64,000 nt of DNA from Desulfobaccales bacterium (GCA_041648175.1 JBAZPO010000001.1:1-64000), one strand, 5' to 3'; positions 42,304 to 53,802 are shown, counted from the stretch's first letter. A program made the numbers and translations. Notes: a model not told the origin generated them from the letters alone.

Positions 42304-43518
42304 TCACCCCAGCCAGCGCCACTTCCCGGCCGCCCCGGCGGTAAAGAGTTCACTCCAAAAATCCCCCCTGCCCTGCAAGGGGATGAACCCGAAGGCGGCT
42401 TTTTTGCCGGGAGTGAGACTGCCCAATTCTTGCGCCCGTCCCAGGGACTGGGCGCCGTTCAAGGTCCCTAGGCGCAGCCACAAGTCACCGGGATACGCCG
42501 GAAAGTTTTGATGCAGCCAGAGCATTTCCCCAAAGAGATTCAGGTCCCAGTTGCCGGCCAGGGAATCGGTGCCCAGGGCCATGTTCACCCCGGCTTGGAT
42601 TAGGTCCGGCACCGGTGGCATCCCCGCGCCGGTGTAGCGGTTGGCTCGGGGGCACAGTACCAGCCAGGTCCCGGTAGCGGCTAAAAGATCGCAATCCGCG
42701 GCGGAGAGCCAGGCCCCATGAACCGCCAGGGTCCGGGACCCCAAAAATTCCAGGCTGTTGAGGTAAGTTGGTGGGCTCACCCCGGGGGCTTGAAATTCCG
42801 GGACCCAGCGTCCCCGTTGCCTCAACAGGCCCTCGAAGAAGCCGTTGCCGCCGGTCAGGAAGTCGAGTTCCGCCCGGGATTCGGCCAGATGCACCATCTG
42901 CGGCCCAAGACGTTCGGCGTTCCAGGCATCCACGGCCTTAAACAGGGTGGCGGACACGGAATAGGGGGCATGGGCCGCGGCGGAAATACAAGCCGTGGCC
43001 CTAACCTCAGGCTGGCCGAAAAAGGGAAAAACCTCAGGCAGGTAAAACTGCTCCACCAGGTGGAACCCCAGGCACTCATAGAACAGGTGATAGGAGAGAG
43101 GACCGGCTTTAAGAAATGGCCAGGACGCCCCGGTGTTGGTTACCTCCCCAACTAAGGCCGTGCCGCTGGACCGCAGGGCGTCAAGGGCGCGGCCGATGCC
43201 GGCCTCCACCTCAACCGGCGCGAGTTCGCCGTATGCCGACAGGGTCGCGGCCAGCCAGTCCTCCCAGCGCACCTGGGGCGGCACCCGTCCGGCCAGAGCG
43301 GAAAACTCCAGGTGGACATGGCTGTTCACCACGCCGGGCACAATCGCCCCCTCACCGTGTTCACAGATCAGGCCCTTGAAGCCGCGCAAAACTTCGGCCG
43401 CCGGACCCAACGCGAAAATCCGGTCACCTTCCACCACCACCGCTCCATCCCGGATAGGAGGCTGATCCACCGGCAGGACCCATTTACTTACATGCGCGAT
43501 CATGGCACTCATTACCAT
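42304..43518 (-). CDS. Aminofutalosine deaminase (amidohydrolase, MqnX role)
   Basis: 404-residue amidohydrolase of the guanine/adenosine deaminase branch. Metal ligands: HxH in NSHVHLEFS, His in HLAESRAE, His in LAVHGAWLS, Asp in GTDSLAGNWDLN. It should convert aminofutalosine to futalosine; substrate inferred from position between mqnA and mqn genes, since SAH/MTA deaminases are close relatives. The start is uncertain among ATGs at 43518, 43512 and 43503. Confidence 0.82.
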   Translation of the reverse strand: MVMSAMIAHVSKWVLPVDQPPIRDGAVVVEGDRIFALGPAAEVLRGFKGLICEHGEGAIVPGVVNSHVHLEFSALAGRVPPQVRWEDWLAATLSAYGELAPVEVEAGIGRALDALRSSGTALVGEVTNTGASWPFLKAGPLSYHLFYECLGFHLVEQFYLPEVFPFFGQPEVRATACISAAAHAPYSVSATLFKAVDAWNAERLGPQMVHLAESRAELDFLTGGNGFFEGLLRQRGRWVPEFQAPGVSPPTYLNSLEFLGSRTLAVHGAWLSAADCDLLAATGTWLVLCPRANRYTGAGMPPVPDLIQAGVNMALGTDSLAGNWDLNLFGEMLWLHQNFPAYPGDLWLRLGTLNGAQSLGRAQELGSLTPGKKAAFGFIPLQGRGDFWSELFTAGAAGKWRWLG

Positions 43519-43597
43519 TTAAGTTCTCTATAAAATTTCTTTATATCACTGGCATTGGTCGCTATTGCAGGGGAGGGGTTTTAAACCCGCCCTTAGT

Positions 43598-44497
43598 TTA
43601 TCTCACCCAGGTGCGCCAATCCCCATTGATGTCGCCCCTCAGGCGATAACGTTCCATGAGACGCGGGCAAGGGCAATGCTGCGCCGTACCAGCCAAAGCC
43701 GGCAGAATCCGCAAGATCAATTCCGGGAAAGCCGCCTCCACCGCCCGCACCTTGTCCACCTCCTCGGCGGTGGCCAGCCCTTCAAAGAGCACCCCCGGCT
43801 GGTAAGGGCGGTCCACCAGCCCTTCGGCATAATTCACCACGTAGTTGAGGCCCACGTAGCACAACTCCAGTTCCCGGGCTAGAAAAACTTCGGGAACCAG
43901 AGTCTGGCCCACCAGGTCGCCGCCCAGGAGAGCAAATTTGCGGACTTCCGCCGCGGTTTCCAGGCGCGGCCCGGTGGTGGCCACATAGACCGCCCGGTCG
44001 TGCACCGTGAATGGCATCCCCGCCAACACCCCCAACAGCGCGACCCTGAGTTCCGGGCAGAACACCGGGTTGTGCCGGATGAAGCCCCAGCCCACTCCGG
44101 AATAGAAAGTATGCGGCCCGCTCTTGCCTTCATCCAGTACATCGTGGGGCACCACCAGATCTCCCGGAGCCATCTCTTCCCTGAGCGATCCCGGCGCCAC
44201 CCAGGCCAGGATCTTTTCCACCCCCAGGGCCTTCAAGGCATAGAGATTGGCCCGGGCATTGATAAACGGCGCCGAAACCTCGTATCCCGCCTCGCCGTGC
44301 CGGGAAAGGACCGCGAAGCTTAGGCCTTCGTGGGCGAAAAAATGAACCGGTCGGCTGGCCCCATAGGGAGTCTGGTAAACCTCGGTGCCCAGACATTGGA
44401 GACCGCGGGCCACGAAGGGCCGGTGGGCAGCCACCCTGCCAATCACCGCAACTTTCACTTTGGCGGGCATCTTGGGGGAGAGCTTGAGCAATTTCAT
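43598..44497 (-). CDS. MTA phosphorylase-like protein in the futalosine operon
   Basis: 299 residues of the MTAP/purine nucleoside phosphorylase family: LSRHGEAGYEV, ARANLYALKALGV, GDLVVPHDVLDEGKSGP, YVATTGPRLETAAEVRKF and GQTLVPEVFLARELELCY. Position suggests that it removes hypoxanthine from futalosine, or adenine from aminofutalosine, in place of MqnB. The MqnB family is recognisably different. Overlaps mqnC by four bases (ATGA). Alternatively a housekeeping MTA phosphorylase. Confidence 0.8.
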   Translation of the reverse strand: MKLLKLSPKMPAKVKVAVIGRVAAHRPFVARGLQCLGTEVYQTPYGASRPVHFFAHEGLSFAVLSRHGEAGYEVSAPFINARANLYALKALGVEKILAWVAPGSLREEMAPGDLVVPHDVLDEGKSGPHTFYSGVGWGFIRHNPVFCPELRVALLGVLAGMPFTVHDRAVYVATTGPRLETAAEVRKFALLGGDLVGQTLVPEVFLARELELCYVGLNYVVNYAEGLVDRPYQPGVLFEGLATAEEVDKVRAVEAAFPELILRILPALAGTAQHCPCPRLMERYRLRGDINGDWRTWVR

Positions 44498-45555
44498 TCT
44501 GGTAACAAGTGGTAGCGATGATCCCGCACCTGCGGCTCATACCCCGCCTGGCGGATCAAGGTTTCGATTTCCTCTCGCTGCAAACGGAAGCCCACGCCCG
44601 TGGCGGCCACCACATTTTCTTCCAGCATGGTGGAGCCGAAATCATCGGCCCCGAACTTCAGCGCCACCTGGGCAACCTTGGGTCCCTGGGTCACCCAGGA
44701 AACCTGAAGATGGGGTACGTTGTCCAGTACCAGGCGGGAAATGGCCAGCGTTTTCAAGTATTCCACCGCGCCCTTGGTTTCGCCCTTGAGATCCGTGCCC
44801 CCGGGCTGATAGGTCCAGGGGATGAACGCGGTGAAGCCGCCGGTGTCGTCCTGAAGGTCTCGAATCCGGAAGAGATGCTCCACCCGTTCCGCCCGGGTCT
44901 CCAGGTGCCCGAACATCATGGTGGCGCTGGTCTTCAAGCCCTGCCGGTGGGCCGCGGCCATGACCTCCAGCCACTGCGAACTTCCACATTTATTAGGCGA
45001 AACCTGCCGTCGCACCCGGTCCACCAGGATTTCGGCCCCGCCACCGGGTATGGAGCTTAACCCCGCGTTCATCAGGCGCCGGATCAGGTCTGTCAAACTT
45101 AGGCCGGTTTGTTCTGCCAGAAAGAAAATCTCCGGGGGAGAAAAGCCATGCACGGCCAGACCCGAATTTTTTATAAAGCTCACGAGTTCCAGGTAATAAC
45201 TTAACGGCAAGTCGGGGTTGAGACCACCCTGGAGCAGAACGCCGCTCCCCCCGTGGTCCTTGAGTTCCGAGAGCTTGGCCGAAAGAACGTCCCAGTCCAG
45301 CACATAGCCGCCCGCTGCCCCCGGCGACCGGAAAAAGGCGCAAAACCGGCAGGCTGAAACACAGATATTGGTATAGTTGATATTGCGGTCGATGACGTAG
45401 GTGACCCGGGGCTCTGGGTTGAGACGAAAACGGACCCGATCCGCCCAGTTCCCCAGTTCCAGGAGATCCAGGTCCCACAGCCGGCAGGCCTCGGAAAAAA
45501 CCAGACGCGCCCCTACCGCCAGCTTTTCCGTCAGAGTATCGCAGCCACCACTCAT
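44494..45555 (-). CDS. mqnC: Cyclic dehypoxanthine futalosine synthase MqnC
   Basis: 353 residues from ATG 45555, which overlaps the mqnE stop (ATGA); the longer frame is rejected. Radical SAM cluster in NICVSACRFCAFF, then GGLNPDLPLSYY, SIPGGGAEIL and the MqnC signature QVSWVTQGPKVAQVAL. It cyclises dehypoxanthine futalosine, the step after base removal. Confidence 0.92.
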   Translation of the reverse strand: MSGGCDTLTEKLAVGARLVFSEACRLWDLDLLELGNWADRVRFRLNPEPRVTYVIDRNINYTNICVSACRFCAFFRSPGAAGGYVLDWDVLSAKLSELKDHGGSGVLLQGGLNPDLPLSYYLELVSFIKNSGLAVHGFSPPEIFFLAEQTGLSLTDLIRRLMNAGLSSIPGGGAEILVDRVRRQVSPNKCGSSQWLEVMAAAHRQGLKTSATMMFGHLETRAERVEHLFRIRDLQDDTGGFTAFIPWTYQPGGTDLKGETKGAVEYLKTLAISRLVLDNVPHLQVSWVTQGPKVAQVALKFGADDFGSTMLEENVVAATGVGFRLQREEIETLIRQAGYEPQVRDHRYHLLPE

Positions 45556-46646
45556 GCGGCGATCACCCGATACAGCGTATCCCGTTCTACCGGCTCGCAG
45601 CCCGCCTCTCGGATCATGGCTTGTAACTGCGTGCGGGTCAGGCCCTGGGGGGTCTGGGCCCCGGCCATGTGAGTAATGCGCTCTTCCATCACCGTCCCGT
45701 CCACGTCGTCCACCCCGAAACACAGAGATATTTGAGACAACTTGGGCCCCAGCATCACCCAGAAGGCCTTGATGTGGGGGAAGTTGTCCAGCATGAGGCG
45801 GGATATGGCCAAAGTCTTAAGATCGTCGATGGCGCTGGGGCCGGTGAGCTCGCTTAAGCCCGTGTTGGCCGGGTGGAAGGCCAGAGGGATAAAGGCCAGG
45901 AAACCCCCGGTCTCGTCCTGCGCTTCTCGCAATCTGACGAGATGGTCCACCCGTTCCGCCACGCTCTCCATGTGGCCGTAGAGCATGGTGGCATTGGTGT
46001 TCAGGTCCAGCCGGTGCGCCGCCTGGGCCACCTCAACCCAGCCCTCAGGAGAAAGCTTTTCCGGGCAGAGGCTGGATCGCACCCGGGGACTAAAGACCTC
46101 GGCGCCACCACCGGGCAGCGACCCCAGACCTGCGTCTTTGAGCGCCGACAGGGTATCGGCCACGCTCATCTCGGCCTTTTGGGCCAGGTGGGCCACCTCC
46201 ACCGCGGTGAAGGCCTGGAGGTGCACCTCCGGCCGCCGGGCCTTGATCCCTTTGAGCATGTCCAGATAATAGGTAAAAGGCAGGTCGGGATGGCAGCCGC
46301 CCACAATATGAATTTCCGTGATCGGCTCGTGGGCTCGCTCTTCCACCTTAATAAAGATTTCCGGGAGGCTCATCTCGTAGGCCCCGGCCTCCCCAGCCTT
46401 GCGCCCGAACGCGCAGAACTTGCAGCCATTGACGCAGATGTTGGAGTAGTTGATGTGCTGGTTATAAATGTAATAGGCTTTGTTGCCGTGGAGGCGCTCC
46501 CGCACCATCTGGGCCAGGCGCCCCACCCCCAGCAGATCAAAGCTTCCGAACAGGGTGTAGCCATCTTCCCGACTCAGGCGCTGCTTTGCTGCCACCTTCT
46601 CATAAATGGGCTGCAAGGCCGGGTCCTGGATGCCTGGCATATTCAT
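45552..46646 (-). CDS. mqnE: Aminofutalosine synthase MqnE
   Basis: 364 residues. Radical SAM cluster in NICVNGCKFCAFG, IVGGCHPDLPFTYYLDML, GSLPGGGAEVFS and IKAFWVMLGPKLSQISL mark MqnE. It adds 5'-deoxyadenosyl to 3-enolpyruvylbenzoate. The AAAGGAGGA ribosome site is strong, and the TetR operator lies just upstream of it. First gene of the menaquinone operon. Confidence 0.92.
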   Translation of the reverse strand: MNMPGIQDPALQPIYEKVAAKQRLSREDGYTLFGSFDLLGVGRLAQMVRERLHGNKAYYIYNQHINYSNICVNGCKFCAFGRKAGEAGAYEMSLPEIFIKVEERAHEPITEIHIVGGCHPDLPFTYYLDMLKGIKARRPEVHLQAFTAVEVAHLAQKAEMSVADTLSALKDAGLGSLPGGGAEVFSPRVRSSLCPEKLSPEGWVEVAQAAHRLDLNTNATMLYGHMESVAERVDHLVRLREAQDETGGFLAFIPLAFHPANTGLSELTGPSAIDDLKTLAISRLMLDNFPHIKAFWVMLGPKLSQISLCFGVDDVDGTVMEERITHMAGAQTPQGLTRTQLQAMIREAGCEPVERDTLYRVIAA

Positions 46647-46658
46647 CGCTCCTCCTTT

Positions 46659-46674
46659 ATGACCGACTGGTCAT
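46659..46674. promoter_or_regulatory. Putative TetR operator upstream of mqnE
   Basis: ATGACCGACTGGTCAT, an inverted repeat with 6 of 7 paired positions about a 2-base centre. It matches at 14 of 16 bases the perfect palindrome covering the start of the TetR gene (47422-47437). It lies 13 bases before the mqnE start, directly against the ribosome site. Confidence 0.7.
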
Positions 46675-46699
46675 ATGATGCCGAAAAAAAATATTTATT

Positions 46700-46762
46700 T
46701 TCGTAGGGGCGCACCTAGGTGTGCGCCTTTGCCTCGGGCGGACACGCAGGTCCGCCCCTACG
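46700..46762. repeat. Inverted repeat with GTAGGGGCG / CGCCCCTAC ends
   Basis: CGTAGGGGCG and CGCCCCTACG bound an imperfect dyad containing CACCTAGGTG. Related units occur near 29954, 43565, 59484 and 60042-60188 as GGGCGGG-TTTAAA-CCCGCCC. It lies downstream of the tetR stop, in the gap before mqnE. Confidence 0.65.
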
Positions 46763-46772
46763 AAGCTGATCC

Positions 46773-47423
46773 CTACGCCATCAACCCTTCCCGCAGGAGG
46801 CTTATAAGTTCCCTGACGTGTTTATGAATAACCTCATCGGTTGCCTGGTGCAGGTCCAGGGTAACGTCTAAGGCCGGCACCGCCACGGCCTGGAGAAACC
46901 GGTCGAACATGGCGTCCAGGAGAAAGAGCAGGGCGTCTTTGGGGACGCCGGGGCGCAATTCCCCCCGGGCTTGGGCCCGGCGCACCAGGGAGGCGAAATA
47001 TTCCGCGGCGTGGCGCCGCACCGCTGCCAGGAACTCATCCCGGAAAGGCATGTTCTTATCAAACTGAATTTTGAGATAGAGGCTGAAAACTCTGGGGTGC
47101 TCCCGGGAAAAGCGCACTCCGGCCAGCAAGGACCTCTCCAGCCGGACGAAAAAATTCTCTTCCAGGGTCTCTTCCTTGACGCTCGTGAGGGTGCGCCGCA
47201 CTACCTTGAGGGCGTGCCGGAAGATGTAGTTAAAAATCCCTTCTTTGTTGGGAAAATACTGGTAGAGCGACCCCTTGGCGATGCCCGCCTTTGCCACCAC
47301 GCGGTTCAGCGAGGCCGCCTGATACCCCTGCTCGGCAAACTCCGCCAGGGCCGCGTCCAGCACCCGCTCCTGTTTATCCGCCGGCAAATGCCGAAAGGTC
47401 GAAAAGGCCGATTCTTCATTCAT
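46773..47423 (-). CDS. TetR/AcrR family regulator, likely of the menaquinone operon
   Basis: 216 residues from ATG 47423 (an ATG 19 codons upstream is rejected because TetR proteins start close to the helix-turn-helix). HTH: VLDAALAEFAEQGYQAASLNRVVAKAG, here only named, residues about 20-60, followed by KGSLYQYFPNKEGIF. C-terminal ligand-binding helices are unassigned. A 16-base palindrome covers its own start codon and a near-copy precedes mqnE, implying self-control and control of the mqn genes. The ligand is unknown. Confidence 0.85.
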   Translation of the reverse strand: MNEESAFSTFRHLPADKQERVLDAALAEFAEQGYQAASLNRVVAKAGIAKGSLYQYFPNKEGIFNYIFRHALKVVRRTLTSVKEETLEENFFVRLERSLLAGVRFSREHPRVFSLYLKIQFDKNMPFRDEFLAAVRRHAAEYFASLVRRAQARGELRPGVPKDALLFLLDAMFDRFLQAVAVPALDVTLDLHQATDEVIHKHVRELISLLREGLMA

Positions 47424-47437
47424 GACCACTTGGTCAT
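47422..47437. promoter_or_regulatory. TetR operator over its own start codon
   Basis: ATGACCACTTGGTCAT is a perfect palindrome of two 7-base arms about a 2-base centre. It includes the tetR ATG, so a bound repressor would sit on the translation start region of its own gene. See the matching site at 46659-46674. Confidence 0.75.
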
Positions 47438-47648
47438 ACCAAACTTCTGAGGCATTGTCAATTTCATCTGAATGGTCCATTCATGCCATATTGGGCATCT
47501 GATATTTTTTTGGGCATAGGCTCATTCTTTGTTGACTTCTCTCTAAAACAATATTTAAGCTATATTGTAAATAAATTTGTTTATTCCAGATGGTTCGGCA
47601 GGAGAATTAAACCAATCCAAACTTTTTAACTATCAAGGAGGAAGCGCT

Positions 47649-48368
47649 ATGAAGAGGAATAAAGGAATTATTCTAGGTTTGGTCCTGGCTTTGGCAATCT
47701 GCTGGGGATCATGGGCTCAAGCAAGCCAAATAAGTTTTCATTATGATATTTATTGTCCGGATACGGGAGACTGGGCCGGTAGTGTAGGTCCTGGGTTGTA
47801 TCGCTATTTTTTTGACCCGGTTGCTGGCGACCTGTTATATACCCCCAGTGTTCCAGGTTCTTTTGATAAGGAAATCACCATTCCCAGTAGTTTTACCGTC
47901 TATTGGGATACCAGGGGAACTCTGGCAAATAAAGGCCCAGACTCGGTAACCGTTCCTCTTAGTTATATCTTAGCAAATCCTATTTTTAATAAATGCAGCT
48001 TAGACCAGACCGGACCTCTGCCCTTTACGGACGCCACTTGGAGGATCATCGTCCGGCAGGATGATACCTTTCATGGCTTTCTTTTCGCGTTCGCCGATAC
48101 CGATCTGCTGCTGCACGGTGGAGAGTTTTCACCCAGTGGAGTTTACAGCTTTGGCACATCGATAGACATCCCGGTTACCTGGGATGACTTTTCCCCGTTT
48201 CCTGACGATTTTCACCTGTGGCGTGGAAATGGCAGTGCAACAATTGATTTTGATTTGATTGTCAGTGTATACGGATCCACGTATGTGCCGGTGCCTGGTG
48301 CCCTGCTCCTATTCGGCTCTGGACTTTTTGGCTTGGCCGGTTGGCGGTTCAAGTTTAAAAGGGCCTGA
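47649..48368 (+). CDS. Secreted protein with PEP-CTERM-like sorting tail
   Basis: 239 residues from ATG 47649, which has a GGAGGA ribosome site. A signal peptide (about 1-26, AQAS) leads into an all-beta extracellular domain with no family I recognise. The C-terminus VPVPGALLLFGSGLFGLAGW then KFKRA is a PEP-CTERM-type tail: Pro motif, membrane helix, basic end. Such proteins are cut by an exosortase; no exosortase gene is in the window. A terminator follows directly. Confidence 0.82.
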   Translation: MKRNKGIILGLVLALAICWGSWAQASQISFHYDIYCPDTGDWAGSVGPGLYRYFFDPVAGDLLYTPSVPGSFDKEITIPSSFTVYWDTRGTLANKGPDSVTVPLSYILANPIFNKCSLDQTGPLPFTDATWRIIVRQDDTFHGFLFAFADTDLLLHGGEFSPSGVYSFGTSIDIPVTWDDFSPFPDDFHLWRGNGSATIDFDLIVSVYGSTYVPVPGALLLFGSGLFGLAGWRFKFKRA

Positions 48369-48388
48369 TTTTCCCTCGCATTATCTTG

Positions 48389-48423
48389 AACCAGGCAGGT
48401 TATAGTTCCTGCCTGGTTTTTTT
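48389..48423 (+). terminator. Rho-independent terminator after the PEP-CTERM gene
   Basis: Perfect 11-bp stem AACCAGGCAGG with its complement CCTGCCTGGTT, 8-base loop, then a T run. It lies 20 bases past the stop codon. The rest of 48424-48701 before valS has a REP copy and no visible gene. Confidence 0.92.
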
Positions 48424-48631
48424 CATATTCCACGAATTTCCCCTCATTCATATCTTGCTTCATTCAGGTTCCTGTATTTGTCAGTGACCGGCTGGACAAA
48501 CGCACCCCAATTCTCTTGACAACTTGTCGCCTTCATGTTAGATGGTAATGATATTCAATAGTTAGTCTACTCTGCCTTCACCCTTATGGGATTGGGGGTG
48601 GGGGCTTGGGGGAGGGGGTAAGGGCAAGTGG

Positions 48632-48650
48632 CACAGGCGTCTCGCCTGTG
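48632..48650. repeat. REP palindrome copy 4
   Basis: CACAGGCGTCTCGCCTGTG preceded by GTGG, in the leader of valS. The longest valS frame runs through it (TGVSPV), which is why the downstream ATG is taken as the start. Confidence 0.88.
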
Positions 48651-48701
48651 GGAGCCCTTAGCCTCCTCCCCCAACATCTTTCCCACAAACAAGGTACATC
48701 C

Positions 48702-51356
<2,655 letters not shown>

Positions 51357-51455
51357 TGTTCTTGGGGGAGGGCTAGGTAGCCAACGTCCCCTGCCCTCCT
51401 CCAAACCCCTACACAACCCGCATAAGGGGAAGCCGGGACCTTCAGCCCGTGTAAC

Positions 51456-52166
51456 ATGGGTGCTTTTCAAATGTTCCAACCAGGTGATGTAATTTCTTAT
51501 TTGGAAATGTGCCGAAAGGAAGACGTAAATCTCCAAAGAGGTATGAACTTCCATTTAAGGGGCGGCTTGAGCGTAATCCTGATGAGTTTAAGGACAGGTG
51601 CCCCTTATGCAGATCGTATAGAAGAAAATGGAAACATCTTGATTTACGAAGGGCACGATATTCCATCCTTTAGGGACGGTCCGAAACCAAAATCAGTGGA
51701 TCAACCCAAAAGAAACCCTGGCGGCGGTTTAACCCAGAACGGCCTTTTTTACGAAGCAGCTCAAAGACATAAGAAGCAGGGAGTTCAAGCAGAACTTGTT
51801 AAAGTATATGAAAAGATCAAACCTGGCATCTGGGTTTATAATGGGGGCTTTAAATTAACCGATGCCTGGCAAGAGACAAGCAATAATCGACAGGTATTCA
51901 AATTCAAACTAGAATTGGCTGATGAAGATTTTGTCTCGAACATTACCGATCTTAAGGACATCGACCATAATCGGCTAATTCCTACATCGGTAAAGTTGGA
52001 AGTCTGGAAGCGAGATAAAGGAAGATGTGTCAAATGTGGCAGTCAAGATAATTTGCATTTCGACCATATCATTCCTTACTCCAAGGGCGGGTCTTCGCTG
52101 GTAGCAGAAAATATTCAAATCCTTTGCGCTCGGCATAACATAGCAAAAAAAGACAATATTGAATAA
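51456..52166 (+). CDS. SRA-like/HNH nuclease, possible modification-dependent restriction enzyme
   Basis: 236 residues. The N-terminal half (10-160) resembles the SRA/YDG fold that reads modified cytosine: LRGGLSVILMS, GNILIYEGHD, LTQNGLFYEAA, YEKIKPGIWVYNGGFKL. The C-terminal half is an HNH nuclease with zinc-type Cys in CVKCGSQDN, DHIIPYSKGG, and ENIQILCARHNIAKKDN. Base composition is visibly more A/T-rich than its neighbours, suggesting transfer. No methylase or partner gene is adjacent. The target cannot be predicted. Confidence 0.75.
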   Translation: MGAFQMFQPGDVISYLEMCRKEDVNLQRGMNFHLRGGLSVILMSLRTGAPYADRIEENGNILIYEGHDIPSFRDGPKPKSVDQPKRNPGGGLTQNGLFYEAAQRHKKQGVQAELVKVYEKIKPGIWVYNGGFKLTDAWQETSNNRQVFKFKLELADEDFVSNITDLKDIDHNRLIPTSVKLEVWKRDKGRCVKCGSQDNLHFDHIIPYSKGGSSLVAENIQILCARHNIAKKDNIE

Positions 52167-52312
52167 TATCAGGTAGGTATAGAGACTCGTTGACCTCCCA
52201 CGGCAATTCAATGGCAAAAATTCTGGGATGTGGATAGAGGGGTAATGGCAGGTCGCAATTAATAGGCCAGATAGGCGCCCGGCCCAGTCGCTCCAACAAC
52301 ACCCCCCGGTAG

Positions 52313-52331
52313 CACAGGCGTCCCGCCTGTG
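52313..52331. repeat. REP palindrome copy 5
   Basis: CACAGGCGTCCCGCCTGTG, one base different from the consensus in its centre, preceded by GTAG. It lies just past the stop of the GAF-GGDEF gene, between it and the HNH gene. Confidence 0.85.
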
Positions 52332-52335
52332 ATCC

Positions 52336-53409
52336 TTACTCTTTCACCGGCGCCAAATCCCGGCCCAGCATGATGCGGTCCCGGCCCTGTCCCTTACTAC
52401 CGAACAGAGCCCGGTCGGCGATAACAAGCAACGTCTCCCGGTCTTGGGCGTCGTCCGGCAGGGTGGCAATGCCGTAACTGGCTGTGACCCTGATGCCGAG
52501 TCCCTCATCCTGCAGAAAAGCCGTATTGTTGAGTGTGTGGCGTAGCCGATGGGTGATCTCCAAAGCCTCCGGCTGGGAGCGTCGAGGCAGGAGAATGATA
52601 AACTCATCCCCGCCGTACCGCACCAGGCTGTCGTCCGGTCCCAACTCCTTGTGCAACACCCAGGCGATCTCCGACAGAATCTTGGTTCCCCGCAGATGTC
52701 CGTGCTCATCCACCACAGTCTTAAAATTGTCCAAGTCCAGGAAGACCAAAGAGAAATGCTCCTTCTGGTCTTGGAGTTGGGGAATGAGGTGGTCCATCTT
52801 TTGGATAAGATAGCGGGTGTTATAAAAGCCCGTGACCTCGTCGATATAGGTGCGTGTTTTGAGCTTCTGCAGATTGTGCACGTTATCCACGGCAATGGCT
52901 ACGTAGTCCGCCAGGATAGTGAGGTGGTGCAGGTATTTTTCCCGGAAAAATCTCTCGTCTTCCACATTGATCACTTCAAAGACGCCAATCACTTCTCCCC
53001 GCACGACCAGAGGCTGGGCGATGATGGACCGGGTGTCGAAGCCGGTCAGGGAGTCCACCCGATCGCAAAACCGGGGATCCCGGTTGACGTCCGGGATGAA
53101 GATCGGTTGCCCCGTTTGGACCACGGCTCCGGCGATCCCCTCTCCCGGCTTCAGGCGGATATGCTTCACCGCATCGGGGGCTACGCCCACCACCACCGCA
53201 AAGTAAAGCTCCCCGGTCTTGGGATCGATGAGGAGCAACGACCAATTCTTTGCGGGGATGATAGCATTGATGCGCTCCAGCACTGCGGTGAGGAGGGTCT
53301 CCATGTCATAGACGCTGGCCAGAACCTTGGAGAATTCGATGCAGGCCATCAGACGCTCCACCTGCCCGGTATCTGAATGTGTATGGCTGAAACCCCCTCC
53401 CTGGTCCAT
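52336..53409 (-). CDS. GAF-GGDEF diguanylate cyclase
   Basis: 357 residues: a GAF domain (about 20-190) and a GGDEF domain (190-345) with the catalytic motif RYGGDEFIILLP intact. It should make cyclic-di-GMP when a ligand binds the GAF domain. The inhibitory I-site RxxD is missing (GPDD at that place), so feedback inhibition is unlikely. No EAL domain. Cytoplasmic, monocistronic. Confidence 0.87.
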   Translation of the reverse strand: MDQGGGFSHTHSDTGQVERLMACIEFSKVLASVYDMETLLTAVLERINAIIPAKNWSLLLIDPKTGELYFAVVVGVAPDAVKHIRLKPGEGIAGAVVQTGQPIFIPDVNRDPRFCDRVDSLTGFDTRSIIAQPLVVRGEVIGVFEVINVEDERFFREKYLHHLTILADYVAIAVDNVHNLQKLKTRTYIDEVTGFYNTRYLIQKMDHLIPQLQDQKEHFSLVFLDLDNFKTVVDEHGHLRGTKILSEIAWVLHKELGPDDSLVRYGGDEFIILLPRRSQPEALEITHRLRHTLNNTAFLQDEGLGIRVTASYGIATLPDDAQDRETLLVIADRALFGSKGQGRDRIMLGRDLAPVKE

Positions 53410-53802
53410 ATGCAGTGCTCCCTATAATTCTATCATGCGTTATATTAAATTAATTTTTAATTGTTTTATAAAGCTTTGTCCAGTAATTCTTTATAATTAT
53501 ATCTAGTTGCACTACCACCACATCATGTTAAAGGAAGACCCTTAGTTTGTCCTGCCTTTAAGCTTAAACCGCCCCGGCTCAAAGGCCCCTGTCTTTAGTT
53601 CGAGGCGGGGGCGGGATCAAAAAATTTGTTCATAGCAAAAATGATGACACAGATAAGAGAATGTTCAAAAACCAAAATCCCCACGGGAATCAGGGTCCGA
53701 GACATACAGTTTGCCATTATCTTCTTATGGATATAAGATTTTGGGGAAAAATCCTGGAATAGACTATCATCTATTTGAGGGTCTGGCAGATTAATCTCTG
53801 CG
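53410..53802. other. Gene-free gap
   Basis: A 393-base stretch between divergently placed genes, A/T-rich in its first part and with a GC-rich dyad near 53570-53620. I see no open frame with a family match, no tRNA and no convincing promoter; it presumably carries regulatory sequence for both sides. Confidence 0.5.
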
